Notes: generated by a model not told the origin, from the letters alone. DNA of 64,000 bases from JBBDWK01 sp040902885 (GCA_040902885.1 JBBDWK010000037.1:62001-126000); one strand, 5' to 3'. Positions 50,584 to 59,417 are shown, counted from the first letter of the stretch. Program-made: numbers and translations.

Positions 50584-50922
50584 CTAACGCTGTGCGCACG
50601 GTGGCGCAGGCAACGTGACTCGGGGCATCGGCGCGTTATATGGAGCCGCCGGAAACCGCCGCATCGTGTATCGCTGCGTGTTGTCGATTTTCATCTCCAG
50701 CAGAGGGATGGAACAAACAACCTCCTGCGGTGAGCCCGCCTGCAAACGCAGCTGCTTCGGTACAGCCGGAGCTTCAATGAGAGCACCGTCGCCCGTTACA
50801 ATGCGATCAATCGCGCTTTGCATGGCCGGCGGAAGCTTAGGAGCTGCTGGTGTTGTCTCCTGGCCGGCTGCCGTGCTCAGAACACCGGCGGCGCAGAGAA
50901 GGACTCGCACCAGACCGCTCAT
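50584..50922 (-). CDS. Small secreted protein of unknown function
   Basis: A 112-aa protein with signal peptide MSGLVRVLLCAAGVLSTAAGQ, then a Pro-rich segment and a short body containing IDRIVTGDGALIEAP and VVCSIPLLEMKID; no recognised domain. The N-terminus, a predicted cleavage at AAGQ, and codon use like its neighbours support a real gene. TACAAT lies 10 nt before the ATG. Some acidobacterial genomes have many such short secreted proteins of unknown role. Next to it, at 50963-50988, is a single arm of the palindromic repeat family. Confidence 0.55.
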   Translation of the reverse strand: MSGLVRVLLCAAGVLSTAAGQETTPAAPKLPPAMQSAIDRIVTGDGALIEAPAVPKQLRLQAGSPQEVVCSIPLLEMKIDNTQRYTMRRFPAAPYNAPMPRVTLPAPPCAQR

Positions 50923-50962
50923 AGCATTTGTAATTGTATATGTCGAAATGCCGCCTTGGCAA

Positions 50963-50988
50963 TCGCTTACTCACGGGCGCGGTTGTTG
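50963..50988. repeat. Single arm of the palindromic repeat family (copy D)
   Basis: TCGCTTACTCACGGGCGCGG resembles the CCGCTTGCTCACGCGCGCGG-type arm at 23070. No second arm is found, so this is a decayed or half copy, in the divergent gap between 50922 and 51037. Confidence 0.45.
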
Positions 50989-51036
50989 AGATAACCATCG
51001 ATCTGCGTAAGGCACTACACTAGAAATTCACCAGAA

Positions 51037-51375
51037 ATGAAAATATTCGACCACGTCGGAGTTCCCACCCGCGACAGGCAGCCCGGTGAGATGTTTGTGC
51101 CCGAGACGCGCGTCTGGATCACTAATCCGGCCGTGCATCCGCACAGCATCGAGTACCTGCGCTTCGAGCCGGACAGCCCCGTCAATGGGCCGGTCCGCGA
51201 CCTGCCCCACATGGCTTTCCGCGTCGACGATCTCGACCGCGCCATCGAAGGCGAACACGCTGCGCTCGGTCCTTTCCAGGCCACCGCCGAACTCCGCGTC
51301 GTGTTTGTCGTCAAGGACGGCGCGGTCTTCGAGTACATGCAGTATTCGGGCGCCGGGCACTGGTTCGGCCAATAA
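51037..51375 (+). CDS. VOC/glyoxalase-like small protein
   Basis: A 112-aa protein starting MKIFDHVGVPTRDRQPGEMFVPETRVWIT and containing HPHSIEYLRFEPDS and LPHMAFRVDDLDRAIEGE, the beta-alpha-beta-beta-beta module with His and Glu of a vicinal-oxygen-chelate fold. Metal-binding residues are probably His6, His/Glu in the middle and Glu near VFEYMQ. Function unknown; perhaps isomerase or lyase. TACACT lies 15 nt upstream. It is followed after 21 nt by an SDR gene, with which it may be cotranscribed. Confidence 0.75.
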   Translation: MKIFDHVGVPTRDRQPGEMFVPETRVWITNPAVHPHSIEYLRFEPDSPVNGPVRDLPHMAFRVDDLDRAIEGEHAALGPFQATAELRVVFVVKDGAVFEYMQYSGAGHWFGQ

Positions 51376-51385
51376 TCCCTATTGC

Positions 51386-51391
51386 TACACT
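51386..51391 (+). promoter_or_regulatory. Putative -10 element TACACT upstream of SDR gene
   Basis: TACACT ends 5 nt before the ATG at 51397 (11 nt before an alternative ATG at 51403). Similar to the other TAnnnT boxes but one base closer. Confidence 0.3.
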
Positions 51392-51396
51392 GAGGC

Positions 51397-52155
51397 ATGT
51401 CAATGAACAATCGCGTCGTGTTGATCACCGGCGGGGGAACAGGCATCGGGCGTGCCACCGGTCTGCTCTTCGCGAGCGAAGGCGCCGCGGTCGTGGTGAA
51501 TTACAACCGCTCCCAGGACGCCGCGGCGGAGGTGGTCCGCGACATCGAAGCCGCGGGCGGCTGCGCGTCCGCGATGCGCGCCGACGTCGGCCGCGAAGAG
51601 GAAGTTCGCGGCATGATGTCTCAGATCGAGTCGCGTTTCGGCGGCCTGGACCTGCTGGTCAACAACGCCGGCTGGAGCCAGGTGATCCCGCACAGCCGGC
51701 TCGAAGACCTCACCGACGAGGTCTGGGACCGCACGCTGAACGTAAACTTGCGCGGCGCCTTTTACTGCGCGCGCGCCGCCGTGCCGCTGCTGAAGAAGCG
51801 CCCCGGCGCATCTATCGTCAATATTGCGTCGGCCGCGGCCTTTCACGCTTCAGGCAGTTCGATTATCTACGCGGCTTCGAAAGCGGCCATGGTCTCCATG
51901 ACCAAGTCGCTCGCGCGGGCCCTGGCGCCGGACATTCGCGTCAACGCCGTCTGCCCCGGCCTGCTCCGCACACGCTTCGCGGGCTGGACGGACGAGGCGT
52001 TCGAAAATGCCGAAAGAGCGACGCCCATTGGCCGCATGGTGACTGTGGAAGAGGTGGCCGAAACTGCGCTGTTTCTGGCTTCCGGGGGGACGGGCTTGAC
52101 GGGTGAGGCGATCGTCGTGGATGGCGGCGTCTGCCAGTTGGGGCGCTCGCGATGA
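51397..52155 (+). CDS. Short-chain dehydrogenase/reductase (FabG-like)
   Basis: A 252-aa classical SDR. VLITGGGTGIGRATGLLFASEG (TGxxxGIG, about 8), NNAGWS (about 90), catalytic Ser in SIVNIASAAAFHASGSS (about 140), YAASKAAM (Tyr/Lys, about 157), C-terminal GEAIVVDGGVCQL. Typical 3-oxoacyl-[ACP] reductase-like family; the substrate is not inferable. It may start at ATG 51397 or 51403. The stop overlaps the ATG of the serine hydrolase gene by 4 nt, so they form an operon with the HlyD-type adaptor. Confidence 0.88.
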   Translation: MSMNNRVVLITGGGTGIGRATGLLFASEGAAVVVNYNRSQDAAAEVVRDIEAAGGCASAMRADVGREEEVRGMMSQIESRFGGLDLLVNNAGWSQVIPHSRLEDLTDEVWDRTLNVNLRGAFYCARAAVPLLKKRPGASIVNIASAAAFHASGSSIIYAASKAAMVSMTKSLARALAPDIRVNAVCPGLLRTRFAGWTDEAFENAERATPIGRMVTVEEVAETALFLASGGTGLTGEAIVVDGGVCQLGRSR

Positions 52156-53309
52156 CGATACGCCTCGCCGCGCTGAGCGTGCTGCTGGCCGCGACCGTGG
52201 CGGCGCAACTGCGTCCCGCCGATGCCGCTTCGGTAGGAATGTCCGCCGCCGCGCTAAAACGCGCCTCCGCGATCCTCGCCAAAGAGATTGACGAGAATCG
52301 CGTGCTCGCCGCCTCTCTTCTGGTAGCCCGCCGCGATCGCATTGTGCTCCATGAAGGCTTCGGCCGCCTGCTCCCGGCCGAGAACTCGCCGCGCACCAAA
52401 CCCGATACCGTTTTCCTGTTGGCCTCCATCACCAAACCCGTTACCGCCTGCGCCCTCATGCTCCTGGTGGAGCGCGGGCTGGTCTCTCTCGACGATCCGG
52501 TCGCCCGCTACATTCCCGAGTTCAAGGGCGAAGACCGCCGGGGCGTGCGCGTCCGCGACCTTCTCTCCCACACCTCCGGCCTGCCCGATATGCTGCCGGA
52601 GAACACGCAACTGCGCCGCGCCAACGTGCCGCTCAAGGACTTTGTGAAGGGCGTCTTCACCACGCCGCTGCTCTATCCGCCCCGCACTTCCTTCCGCTAC
52701 CAGAGCATGGGCACGCTCCTCGCGGGCGAGATCGTGGAGCGCGTGAGCGGCCTGCCGTTGCGCGAATTCGAGAAGCGGGAAATCTTCGGCCCGCTCGGCA
52801 TGAACGACAGCTCGCTCGGCATGGGCGGCAGAAAGATCGAAGACACCGCGTGGTGCCAGACTTCGCCCAATGCCAATCAAGCGGACCAGAAAAGCTTTGG
52901 AGCCAACAGCCCTTACTGGCGGGACATGGGCCACCCGTGGGGCGGCATGCACTCCACCACCCGCGACCTCGCCGTGCTCCTGCAGACTTTCCTGAACGGC
53001 GGCGTCTATAACGGCAAGCGCGTCTTTTCTCAGGCCACCGTGGCCGCCATGACACGCGATCAGAACGAAGCCGTCAAAGCGCCGTGGGGCCTCGGCTGGG
53101 GCTTGGGAAACTCTCTCGTCTGGGCCTACTTCGGCGATCTGGCTTCACCGCGCACCTTCGGCCACAGCGGCGCGACCGGCACCGTGGCCTGGGCCGACCC
53201 GGAGCGCCAACTGGTCTGCGTGATCCTCACCACCCGCCCCTCCGGAATGGACAACGGCCGTCTGCTGCGGCTGGTCTCGAACGCAGTGACGGCCGCAGTC
53301 GAGGACTGA
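52152..53309 (+). CDS. Secreted serine hydrolase, class C beta-lactamase / DD-peptidase family
   Basis: A 385-aa exported enzyme with signal peptide MTIRLAALSVLLAATVAAQ. SxxK motif in LASITKPVTACALML (about 92), YxS in RYQSMG (about 180), and the third motif FGHSGATGT (HxG, about 338) are in the right order for a beta-lactamase/transpeptidase-like fold. The family includes penicillin-binding proteins, esterases and lactamases; the YxS second motif is less typical than YxN. The gene overlaps the SDR gene by ATGA, and the HlyD-type gene starts 3 nt after its stop. Confidence 0.86.
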   Translation: MTIRLAALSVLLAATVAAQLRPADAASVGMSAAALKRASAILAKEIDENRVLAASLLVARRDRIVLHEGFGRLLPAENSPRTKPDTVFLLASITKPVTACALMLLVERGLVSLDDPVARYIPEFKGEDRRGVRVRDLLSHTSGLPDMLPENTQLRRANVPLKDFVKGVFTTPLLYPPRTSFRYQSMGTLLAGEIVERVSGLPLREFEKREIFGPLGMNDSSLGMGGRKIEDTAWCQTSPNANQADQKSFGANSPYWRDMGHPWGGMHSTTRDLAVLLQTFLNGGVYNGKRVFSQATVAAMTRDQNEAVKAPWGLGWGLGNSLVWAYFGDLASPRTFGHSGATGTVAWADPERQLVCVILTTRPSGMDNGRLLRLVSNAVTAAVED

Positions 53310-53312
53310 GCG

Positions 53313-54329
53313 ATGCGCGGCAAGTGGGTGCTCCTCTCGCTCAGCCTGATTCTGGTCGCGGTCGCGGCCGGAGCTCTGTCGCTGCTGCGGAAGGACCGGC
53401 CCCAGGCCGTGCAGGCGCCCGAGCCCGCCGCGGCCTTGCCGCCGCCCATCGGGAACGAGGTCAGCCTCACCGGCGTCATCCAGCCCCGTGAAGTCGTGAC
53501 CGTGGGTCCGGCGGTGGCGGGCGTTCTCGAATCGATTGCCGTCGATGCCGGCGACTTCGTTTTTCAAGGCCAGATCCTGGCGCAGATTTCGAATGAGAGC
53601 CTGTCGAACGAGCGCATGCTCGCCGAAGAGTCGGCCAATGCAGCTCAGGCGCGGGTGAATGCGATCGAAAGCGCCATGATCGCCGCGCGCCTGGAGGCGT
53701 CGCGGGCCTCGGCCGACGCCAGCCGCTCCCGCGACCAGTATGAAACCGCGCAACGCTACTACCAGCGCCAGCGCCTGCTGTTGTCCGAGGGCGCGACGCC
53801 CCGGCTGACCTTTGAGAAGGCGCAGCGCGAATTCGAGAACGCGGAACGGGAGTATCGCAGCCTGGACGACCTGTCCAAACTGGCGCAGGACCGCGTCGCC
53901 AAGCTCAACGCCGATCTGGAAGCGGCCAGGATCGCGCTGCGGGACCGGAACAACAAGCTGGAAGAGGCGCAGACCCACGTGAGCGCGACCGAGATCCGCT
54001 CACCCGTGGACGGCGTGCTGGTGGGGCGGAACAAAGTGGTGCAGGAGCGCGTGGGACCGGAAGACGAAGACCTCCTGCAGATCGCCACCGATCTGAGTTC
54101 CCTCGAAGTGGTCCTGCGGCCCGACCCGCGCGTCCTGCGCCGGCTGCGCCCAGGCCAGCAGGCGCTCGTAATCATCGCGGATATGGGCGGCCAAGGATTG
54201 CCCGGGTCGGTGAGCCAGGTGGGCGACCCGGAAGTAAAGGTGTTCTTCGCCAATCCCAACCCGAATCTGCGCCTGGGTGCGACCGCGCAGGTTCGCATTC
54301 TTCTCGAGCCGCCCGCGACCGCTCCCTGA
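53313..54329 (+). CDS. HlyD/RND-type periplasmic adaptor protein
   Basis: A 338-aa membrane-fusion protein. N-terminal TM anchor about 5-25, a lipoyl-like half (TVGPAVAGVLESIAVDAGDFVFQGQILAQI, about 62-91), a long coiled-coil hairpin (about 95-225), the second lipoyl half (VSATEIRSPVDGVLVGRNKVVQE, about 227) and a beta-barrel (LVIIADMGGQGLPGSVSQVGDPEVKV). It should bridge an inner-membrane transporter to an outer-membrane factor, neither of which is adjacent. The stop TGA at 54327-54329 lies inside palindrome copy C, whose left arm codes the last three residues. Confidence 0.86.
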   Translation: MRGKWVLLSLSLILVAVAAGALSLLRKDRPQAVQAPEPAAALPPPIGNEVSLTGVIQPREVVTVGPAVAGVLESIAVDAGDFVFQGQILAQISNESLSNERMLAEESANAAQARVNAIESAMIAARLEASRASADASRSRDQYETAQRYYQRQRLLLSEGATPRLTFEKAQREFENAEREYRSLDDLSKLAQDRVAKLNADLEAARIALRDRNNKLEEAQTHVSATEIRSPVDGVLVGRNKVVQERVGPEDEDLLQIATDLSSLEVVLRPDPRVLRRLRPGQQALVIIADMGGQGLPGSVSQVGDPEVKVFFANPNPNLRLGATAQVRILLEPPATAP

Positions 54330-54370
54330 CGGTCGCGGCTCGGTACTGAGCCGCGCGCGTAAGCAAGCGG
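54319..54370. repeat. Inverted repeat, copy C of the dispersed palindromic family
   Basis: Arms 54319-54344 (CCGCTCCCTGACGGTCGCGG type) and 54345-54370 (reverse of CCGCTTGCTTACGCGCGCGG type) with no loop. It overlaps the end of the HlyD-type gene and lies between convergent genes, 4 nt from the M14 stop. Confidence 0.72.
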
Positions 54371-54374
54371 TTTC

Positions 54375-56696
54375 TTACAGCAATAGAGCGTTGAACACCA
54401 GCTTGAACGTGAGGTAGCTCTGCGCGCGGTATTGGGGCCGCATGCCGAACAGGACGATGTTGCCGCGTCCAACCCGCGCATGCACCAGCGCGCTGCGCCC
54501 GGCCAGATGCTGGCCGCCCAGCAGCCAGCCCGAGGCCAGGATCTCCCCCTCCGGATAGCGCGCGACAGTTGTCTCTCCGGTTTCCCAAGCCGGGCTGCCT
54601 TCCGACCAGATCGCGATCTCTTTCGGCAGGCCCAGGGTAAGCGGCCCATCGGCGAGCTGCACGTTCAGCAGCGATCCGGGCGAGTAGAAATCCCGATTGG
54701 AGACGCCGTTCAGAACGTTCTTCGCCTTCACGCCGAGACGCTCCAAGGCGTACGCGGTGGAGCGGTTGAAGAAGATCAGCGTCCCGCCGTTCGCGGCGAA
54801 CTCCTTCAGCGCCTTCTCGCCTTCGGGACCGAGGCCTCCGGTGAATTCCGGCGGCATGGTTCCGGGCTTGTAGCCATCCGCGATCTGGGACACGGGCTGG
54901 TCCGGGAAGACCAGAACGTCGAAGCGCTGGTTCAAATTGCCCGCGCGGAGGTCGACGTTGCCCACGCTCGAATAGGCCCACTGGAATTCGTCGAAGAGCC
55001 AGCGCGTCCAGCCTTCGTCCATGCTGGGCATGTGGCTCTTGTAGAGGCCGACGCGCGGGCGGCGCACAGGCTTCCATTCGGGGCCGTGAGCGGCGGCGGC
55101 AAAATCGCCGGTAGCCTGGCGCCGCCAGACGGAGCCGCCGGATTTCCAGATCAGGTTGACGGCCTGCCAGGTGTCGGTGTCGGATGCGGACAGCTCCACG
55201 CGCGCGCGCGGCTGAGGAACACGCATCGCTTCGCGCGTATCGAGCGTTTGCACCGCCACGCCCATCAGCAGCGGCAGCGTCTGGGAGGTCACGTCGTAGG
55301 GGCGTTTCGGCGGACCACCGGGGTAAAGCCGCAAGTCCGGATACTGCTGCCGTTCGAGCAGAGCCTTCGCCCAGCCGCCGTAAGGTTGCGCCATGCGGAT
55401 CAGGTGGCCGCCGTTCAACTCTTCGATTTCGACGAGGCCGAAGCGCAGCGTATCGAGCAGCTTTTTCGTTGCTCCGGGATCGCGCTGGGCGCTGGGTATG
55501 AAGAAGCCGTACGGAGACTGGCGCTCCACGGCGCGCTTTCCGATGCGATAGAAGTTGCGCAGCAGATCGTCGCGCCGGATGGCCGCTTCATAGAGGCAGG
55601 ATTCCCACGCGATCAACTGGTAGTCGATGATGTCGCGGAGCCGCCACTGGCCGCCCGTCCATGGCTCCAAATGATTCCAGCTTCGCTCGCGCGTGCTGTA
55701 GCCGAGGGCGTTCCGGTCGAGCTGCTCGGGCTTCACCGTGATGGGCGTCGCGATGCGCGCGCTGGCCGATTCGCTCAGGATGCGCATTCCCGCGTGATAG
55801 GCCTGGTAGTGCCGCGCGGGCGTCCAGAAATCGTACATGGCGTTGACCGCCACGCCGGTCTTGCCCGCCGCCGTGAGATCCGCGGCCATGGCCAGACCGA
55901 TGCGGTTGCACTGCTGGACCAGGATTGCGTCGATGTTGGGCTCGATCGGATCCAGCCACGGCGGAACGAACATGCGCGAGGCGTATGGCCCCTGCTGGTG
56001 TACGTCATAGACGATCTGCGGATGCCAGACGTTGTGCAGCCTGGAGATGGTGTGCCGCGTTTCAGGCTGCGAGAAGATGTACCAGTCGCGATTGTTGTCG
56101 TGCCCCACGTAGTGGTGATACAGCTCCGGCGGCGCGACGCCCTCGTATGGCGTGCCCAACGTTTTGCGGTACCAGCGGGTCACGATGTCCACGCCGTCGG
56201 GATTGAGCGAGGGAACCAGAATAAAGATGGTGTTGTCGAGTATGGCCCGGTAGCGCGGCTTGTTCTCCGTCAGCAGCCGCCAGGCAAACTCGACCGCGGT
56301 GTGCGTGGAGGCGATTTCGGTGGCGTGGATCGAGCAGGTGATCAGTACCACCGTCTTGCCCTGCGCGACCAGCGCTTCCACCTCGCTTTCCGGTGTGCGG
56401 CGCGGATCGGCCAGCTTCTTCTGAATATCGCGATAGCGGCCCAGGTTGCGCAGGGTTTCGGGGCGCGCGATGGTTGCGGCGATGAACGGCCGGCCCTGCA
56501 CGGTTTTGCCCAGCTCCTCGACGCGGATCTGATCGCTGTTCTTTTCGAGGGCCCGGAAGTAGGAGACGACTTGATCCCAATCGAGGACCGTCCGGTCCGC
56601 GCCGATGGGATGACCGAAGTGCGCCGCGGGGTCCGGAATCGCGCCCGGAAGCGCAAGCGCGGCCGCAAGGAGCAGCGCGGCCGCGCTTACGCGCAT
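54375..56696 (-). CDS. Secreted M14-family zinc carboxypeptidase with C-terminal amidotransferase-like domain
   Basis: A 773-aa exported peptidase. Signal peptide MRVSAAALLLAAALALPGAI. The catalytic domain (about 40-330) has zinc ligands HATE (in LITCSIHATEIASTHTAVEFA, about 118) and the His of VYDVHQQGPYASRM (about 226), with YVGHDNNRDW as substrate-binding region. Residues about 600-720 look like a glutamine-amidotransferase-like Rossmann domain (DVLVFPDQPVSQIADG, LKEFAANGGTLIFFN). Such M14 proteins are typical of acidobacteria and probably digest peptides for uptake. Start ATG 56696 overlaps the isomerase gene's end by 10 nt. Confidence 0.84.
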   Translation of the reverse strand: MRVSAAALLLAAALALPGAIPDPAAHFGHPIGADRTVLDWDQVVSYFRALEKNSDQIRVEELGKTVQGRPFIAATIARPETLRNLGRYRDIQKKLADPRRTPESEVEALVAQGKTVVLITCSIHATEIASTHTAVEFAWRLLTENKPRYRAILDNTIFILVPSLNPDGVDIVTRWYRKTLGTPYEGVAPPELYHHYVGHDNNRDWYIFSQPETRHTISRLHNVWHPQIVYDVHQQGPYASRMFVPPWLDPIEPNIDAILVQQCNRIGLAMAADLTAAGKTGVAVNAMYDFWTPARHYQAYHAGMRILSESASARIATPITVKPEQLDRNALGYSTRERSWNHLEPWTGGQWRLRDIIDYQLIAWESCLYEAAIRRDDLLRNFYRIGKRAVERQSPYGFFIPSAQRDPGATKKLLDTLRFGLVEIEELNGGHLIRMAQPYGGWAKALLERQQYPDLRLYPGGPPKRPYDVTSQTLPLLMGVAVQTLDTREAMRVPQPRARVELSASDTDTWQAVNLIWKSGGSVWRRQATGDFAAAAHGPEWKPVRRPRVGLYKSHMPSMDEGWTRWLFDEFQWAYSSVGNVDLRAGNLNQRFDVLVFPDQPVSQIADGYKPGTMPPEFTGGLGPEGEKALKEFAANGGTLIFFNRSTAYALERLGVKAKNVLNGVSNRDFYSPGSLLNVQLADGPLTLGLPKEIAIWSEGSPAWETGETTVARYPEGEILASGWLLGGQHLAGRSALVHARVGRGNIVLFGMRPQYRAQSYLTFKLVFNALLL

Positions 56697-57451
56697 GGCC
56701 GGTTGAGTTCCGTCCAGAGGGCCTGGTACCACCGGAGGAAGCGCTCCGGCTCCTGGCTTGCCTGCGCTTCGCACAGCGTGTAGCGATCGTACTTGCTCTG
56801 CTTCAGCAACGAGAACAGCTCGCGATACGGATACGGCCCGGCGAGCTCGTTGATGTGCACGTTCTTGATCCATGGCCGCAGCAGATCGAAGCTCTGCTTC
56901 ACGCTGCCGTTAACGATGTCGTTAGGATTGGAGTTCCAGCAGAGGCCGACGTTGGCCTGCCTCGTGGCCTTCATGATGGCCGCGCACACCGGAGGCTTCG
57001 ACGTCTCGCGCCCATGCACTTCCACCCAGATCTCGACGCCCTTGCCCTGCCCGTAGGCGCCCAGCTCGCGAAGCGAGGAAGCGATATTCTCGATTGTGGT
57101 TTCCGGCGAAACCTCGGGCGGCAGGCCGTTGGGCCGCACCTTCACGCCCCACGCGCCGGTATCGTGCGCCAGCTCGATGAACTGTTTGCAGGTCTCGACA
57201 TGCTGGCGGCGCACGGCGGCGTCGGGCGAGTGGAATTCGCAGGTGCTGCCGAAGCTGAGCAGGCGGACCTTGCTGCGCATAAAGCGCGCCTTCACGCGCT
57301 CGCGCTCCTCGCGGTCGAGCGACGGCTCCACGCCGTGCTTGTGCGTGGTGCGCAGCTCGACGGCCTGGAAGCCGGCGGCCTCCAGGTTCTTGATGACAGT
57401 TTCGAGATCCCAGTCTTTGAGGACGTTATAAGTGACGGCGCCAAGCATCAT
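56687..57451 (-). CDS. Sugar phosphate isomerase/epimerase (xylose-isomerase-like TIM barrel)
   Basis: A 254-aa TIM-barrel protein. MMLGAVTYNVLKDWDLETVIKNLEAAGFQAVELR is typical of the AP-endonuclease-family-2/IolE-type fold; metal-binding residues are likely Glu in GVEIWVEVHGR (about 145), His in NVHINELAG (about 210) and Glu in YTLCEAQ (about 235). Exact substrate unknown. GGAGG precedes the ATG 57451 by 6 nt; 57448 is possible. It overlaps the downstream M14 peptidase gene by 10 nt, so both form an operon. Confidence 0.82.
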   Translation of the reverse strand: MMLGAVTYNVLKDWDLETVIKNLEAAGFQAVELRTTHKHGVEPSLDREERERVKARFMRSKVRLLSFGSTCEFHSPDAAVRRQHVETCKQFIELAHDTGAWGVKVRPNGLPPEVSPETTIENIASSLRELGAYGQGKGVEIWVEVHGRETSKPPVCAAIMKATRQANVGLCWNSNPNDIVNGSVKQSFDLLRPWIKNVHINELAGPYPYRELFSLLKQSKYDRYTLCEAQASQEPERFLRWYQALWTELNRPCA

Positions 57452-57553
57452 GGAAAGCCTCCGGAGACCCGTTGGACGGGTCGCGTGGCTTATCCTACCG
57501 CGTTGGTAAAGGGGATGGCAAACCGGCCCAAATCGGCGTATGTTATTGTTCGG

Positions 57554-57838
57554 ATGATGACGTCGATCAAGCAAGCCGTTGAGAACGCGATGGCTTTTGC
57601 GCAAGAAACTCTTGGTCCGCAACGAACTGCCTTCACGCGGCTCGAAGAAATCGAATCGACGACCGTAGCAGGCGAAGATGCTTGGCTGATCACGTTGAGC
57701 ATGCTCCACCCAGACGAGCCACCCGCGGGCCTCACTTCGATGTTCGTGAAGGGCAAACGTGAGTACAAGAGCTTCATGGTTCGCAAGGATGATGGTCAGG
57801 TTACATCCATGAAGATCCGCGAACTGGCCGATGCCTGA
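57554..57838 (+). CDS. Small protein of unknown function
   Basis: A 94-aa soluble protein: helical N-terminus SIKQAVENAMAFAQETLG, then a beta-rich half with VAGEDAWLITLSML and KSFMVRKDDGQVTSMKIREL, a compact alpha+beta pattern. I do not recognise a family. Start ATG 57554 or the next ATG at 57557. Codon usage looks like its neighbours. It lies between two divergent genes without an obvious operon. Confidence 0.55.
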   Translation: MMTSIKQAVENAMAFAQETLGPQRTAFTRLEEIESTTVAGEDAWLITLSMLHPDEPPAGLTSMFVKGKREYKSFMVRKDDGQVTSMKIRELADA

Positions 57839-58031
57839 CGCTGGCCACCGATGAACGCGGATAAACGCGGATCGGGATGAGTGGCGAGACGGCTGTCCAG
57901 TTAATTCTTGGACACAAGGACCAAAAACGGATGGGGCGGCATCCCGAGCCAATGGTTTCGTGCTACGCTGCCCCGTACCGCTTCATCTACGGCAACATCA
58001 ACACGTAACTGGACTGTAAGGAGAATCCACA

Positions 58032-58394
58032 ATGGCAAAGCTCTCGCGGATTGCCCCCGAGATTCCGGTATCGAATCTGCAGGGGTCGATCGCATATTAC
58101 GAGCAGAAGCTCGGCTTCCGAGTTGCCATGGAGATGCCCGGTGGAGATTACGCAATCGTGGAGCGTGATGACGTTGCGATTCACCTGTTCCAGGACGGCG
58201 CCCGGAGCCGTTCACCTGTAGGCATACACATCTTCACGCATGACCTGGATGAGCTGCACGCCGAGCTTCAGCAGCGTGGCGCTCGCGTGTCACAGGGGAT
58301 CATACGTAAGCCTTGGGGGAACCGTGATTTCCGTGTGAACGATGATTCGGGGAATGAGATTAAGTTCACGGAGCCGCTGTCGGAGAATGCATAG
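58032..58394 (+). CDS. VOC-family protein (glyoxalase/bleomycin-resistance-like)
   Basis: A 120-aa protein. APEIPVSNLQGSIAYYEQKLGFRV is the typical opening of bleomycin-resistance/glyoxalase-like VOC proteins; VERDDVAIHLFQDG, GIHIFTHDLDELHAELQQRGARV and DFRVNDDSGNEIKFTEP follow in the right order. Putative metal ligands are His at IHLF and the terminal Glu, but the N-terminal metal His is replaced by Glu at position 10 (PEIPV), so the enzyme may bind ligand rather than catalyse. AAGGAG precedes the ATG. Monocistronic. Confidence 0.8.
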   Translation: MAKLSRIAPEIPVSNLQGSIAYYEQKLGFRVAMEMPGGDYAIVERDDVAIHLFQDGARSRSPVGIHIFTHDLDELHAELQQRGARVSQGIIRKPWGNRDFRVNDDSGNEIKFTEPLSENA

Positions 58395-58402
58395 GTACGA
58401 TT

Positions 58403-59329
58403 TCAGATTCGCGACTGAGCCGCCGAGCTTAAGCTGGAGGGGTTATCCGTGCCTGGGAGCACCCGCGTCAGGTCTTCGCCCAGGATCGATGGACACCACA
58501 TCGTCTCGATGTGTTCGACGACCAGTTCCGTGCCGCGCGTATGGCTGACGAACGGCCGCTTGCGCGGATCGTACATGGCATCGGTCAGGTCCCGCGCGAG
58601 CACCACCTGGAAGCCGAGCTGCGTCATCTGCCGGATTCCGAAGGAGCGGTTGAGGATACAGATGTTGGTGTGGACGCCCATCAGGGCGATGTTGGTGATG
58701 CCCTCCTGCTTACAGAAGTTGTAAATCTCCTGGCCGTTGTCGCTGACGCCGTCAAAACCTACGATGTCGATGGCCGGGTGCTGGCGCGTCCAGGGATACG
58801 GGCCGATCCATTTCTTCAGGATCGGGTCGTCGCAGCCGCCCTCGGTGTCATCGATGGGAAACTTGCGCGACTCCACGGGCTCGCGCGGGCAACGAGCCAG
58901 AATTGGCGTGGGAGAGGGAGCCATGGGTGCACGCTGGATGCGCTGTCGCCCGGGGGTTCCTTCGTAGAATTTCATTGTGTCGCTGGGAGCGTGAACGATC
59001 ATCACGCCCAGGCTCCGGGCGGCGCTGACGATATGGTTCATTCGCGGGGCCATGACAGCCACACGTTGCGCCGACAGGCTGCAGGTGTGAGTGTCCCACA
59101 TGTCGCAGATGATGACGGCTGTCTGAGCCGCCTCCCAGCGCAGCACCTTTTCGGAGACCGGGGTCTTACCGCTCCCGGCCGGCTGGCCGCCGCGGCTGCG
59201 GGCCCGCAGGCTGAGCGTTCCGGGAACTTTGGGGCGATTGGGAGCCGCAGGTTCGCGGCCGGGTTCCGGCGCTTGCGCGGCAGCCGCCAGAGCTGTGGGC
59301 AACGTCCCAAGGAAAGATCTTCTCCGCAT
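58403..59329 (-). CDS. Tat-type exported isochorismatase-fold cysteine hydrolase
   Basis: A 308-aa protein. N-terminal MRRRSFLGTLPTALAAAAQA has the twin-arginine pattern of a Tat signal. The hydrolase core (about 60-290) has VIICDMWDTHTCS with catalytic Asp, and MGVHTNICILNRSFGIRQMTQLGFQVV with the catalytic Cys (about 225); the conserved Lys is probably in the FPIDDTEGGCDDPILKKWIG region. The family includes nicotinamidases, ureidoacrylate and isochorismate hydrolases; the substrate is unknown. GGAGG lies 3 nt before the ATG at 59329. Divergent from the TonB receptor. Confidence 0.84.
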   Translation of the reverse strand: MRRRSFLGTLPTALAAAAQAPEPGREPAAPNRPKVPGTLSLRARSRGGQPAGSGKTPVSEKVLRWEAAQTAVIICDMWDTHTCSLSAQRVAVMAPRMNHIVSAARSLGVMIVHAPSDTMKFYEGTPGRQRIQRAPMAPSPTPILARCPREPVESRKFPIDDTEGGCDDPILKKWIGPYPWTRQHPAIDIVGFDGVSDNGQEIYNFCKQEGITNIALMGVHTNICILNRSFGIRQMTQLGFQVVLARDLTDAMYDPRKRPFVSHTRGTELVVEHIETMWCPSILGEDLTRVLPGTDNPSSLSSAAQSRI

Positions 59330-59417
59330 AGGCCTCCGTGTTTTCTCCAACCTTACCATTTCAACCGCACTTCGGTTGGCGCACATCGTGTATAAACAAT
59401 TCTTAACTAAATCTCAT

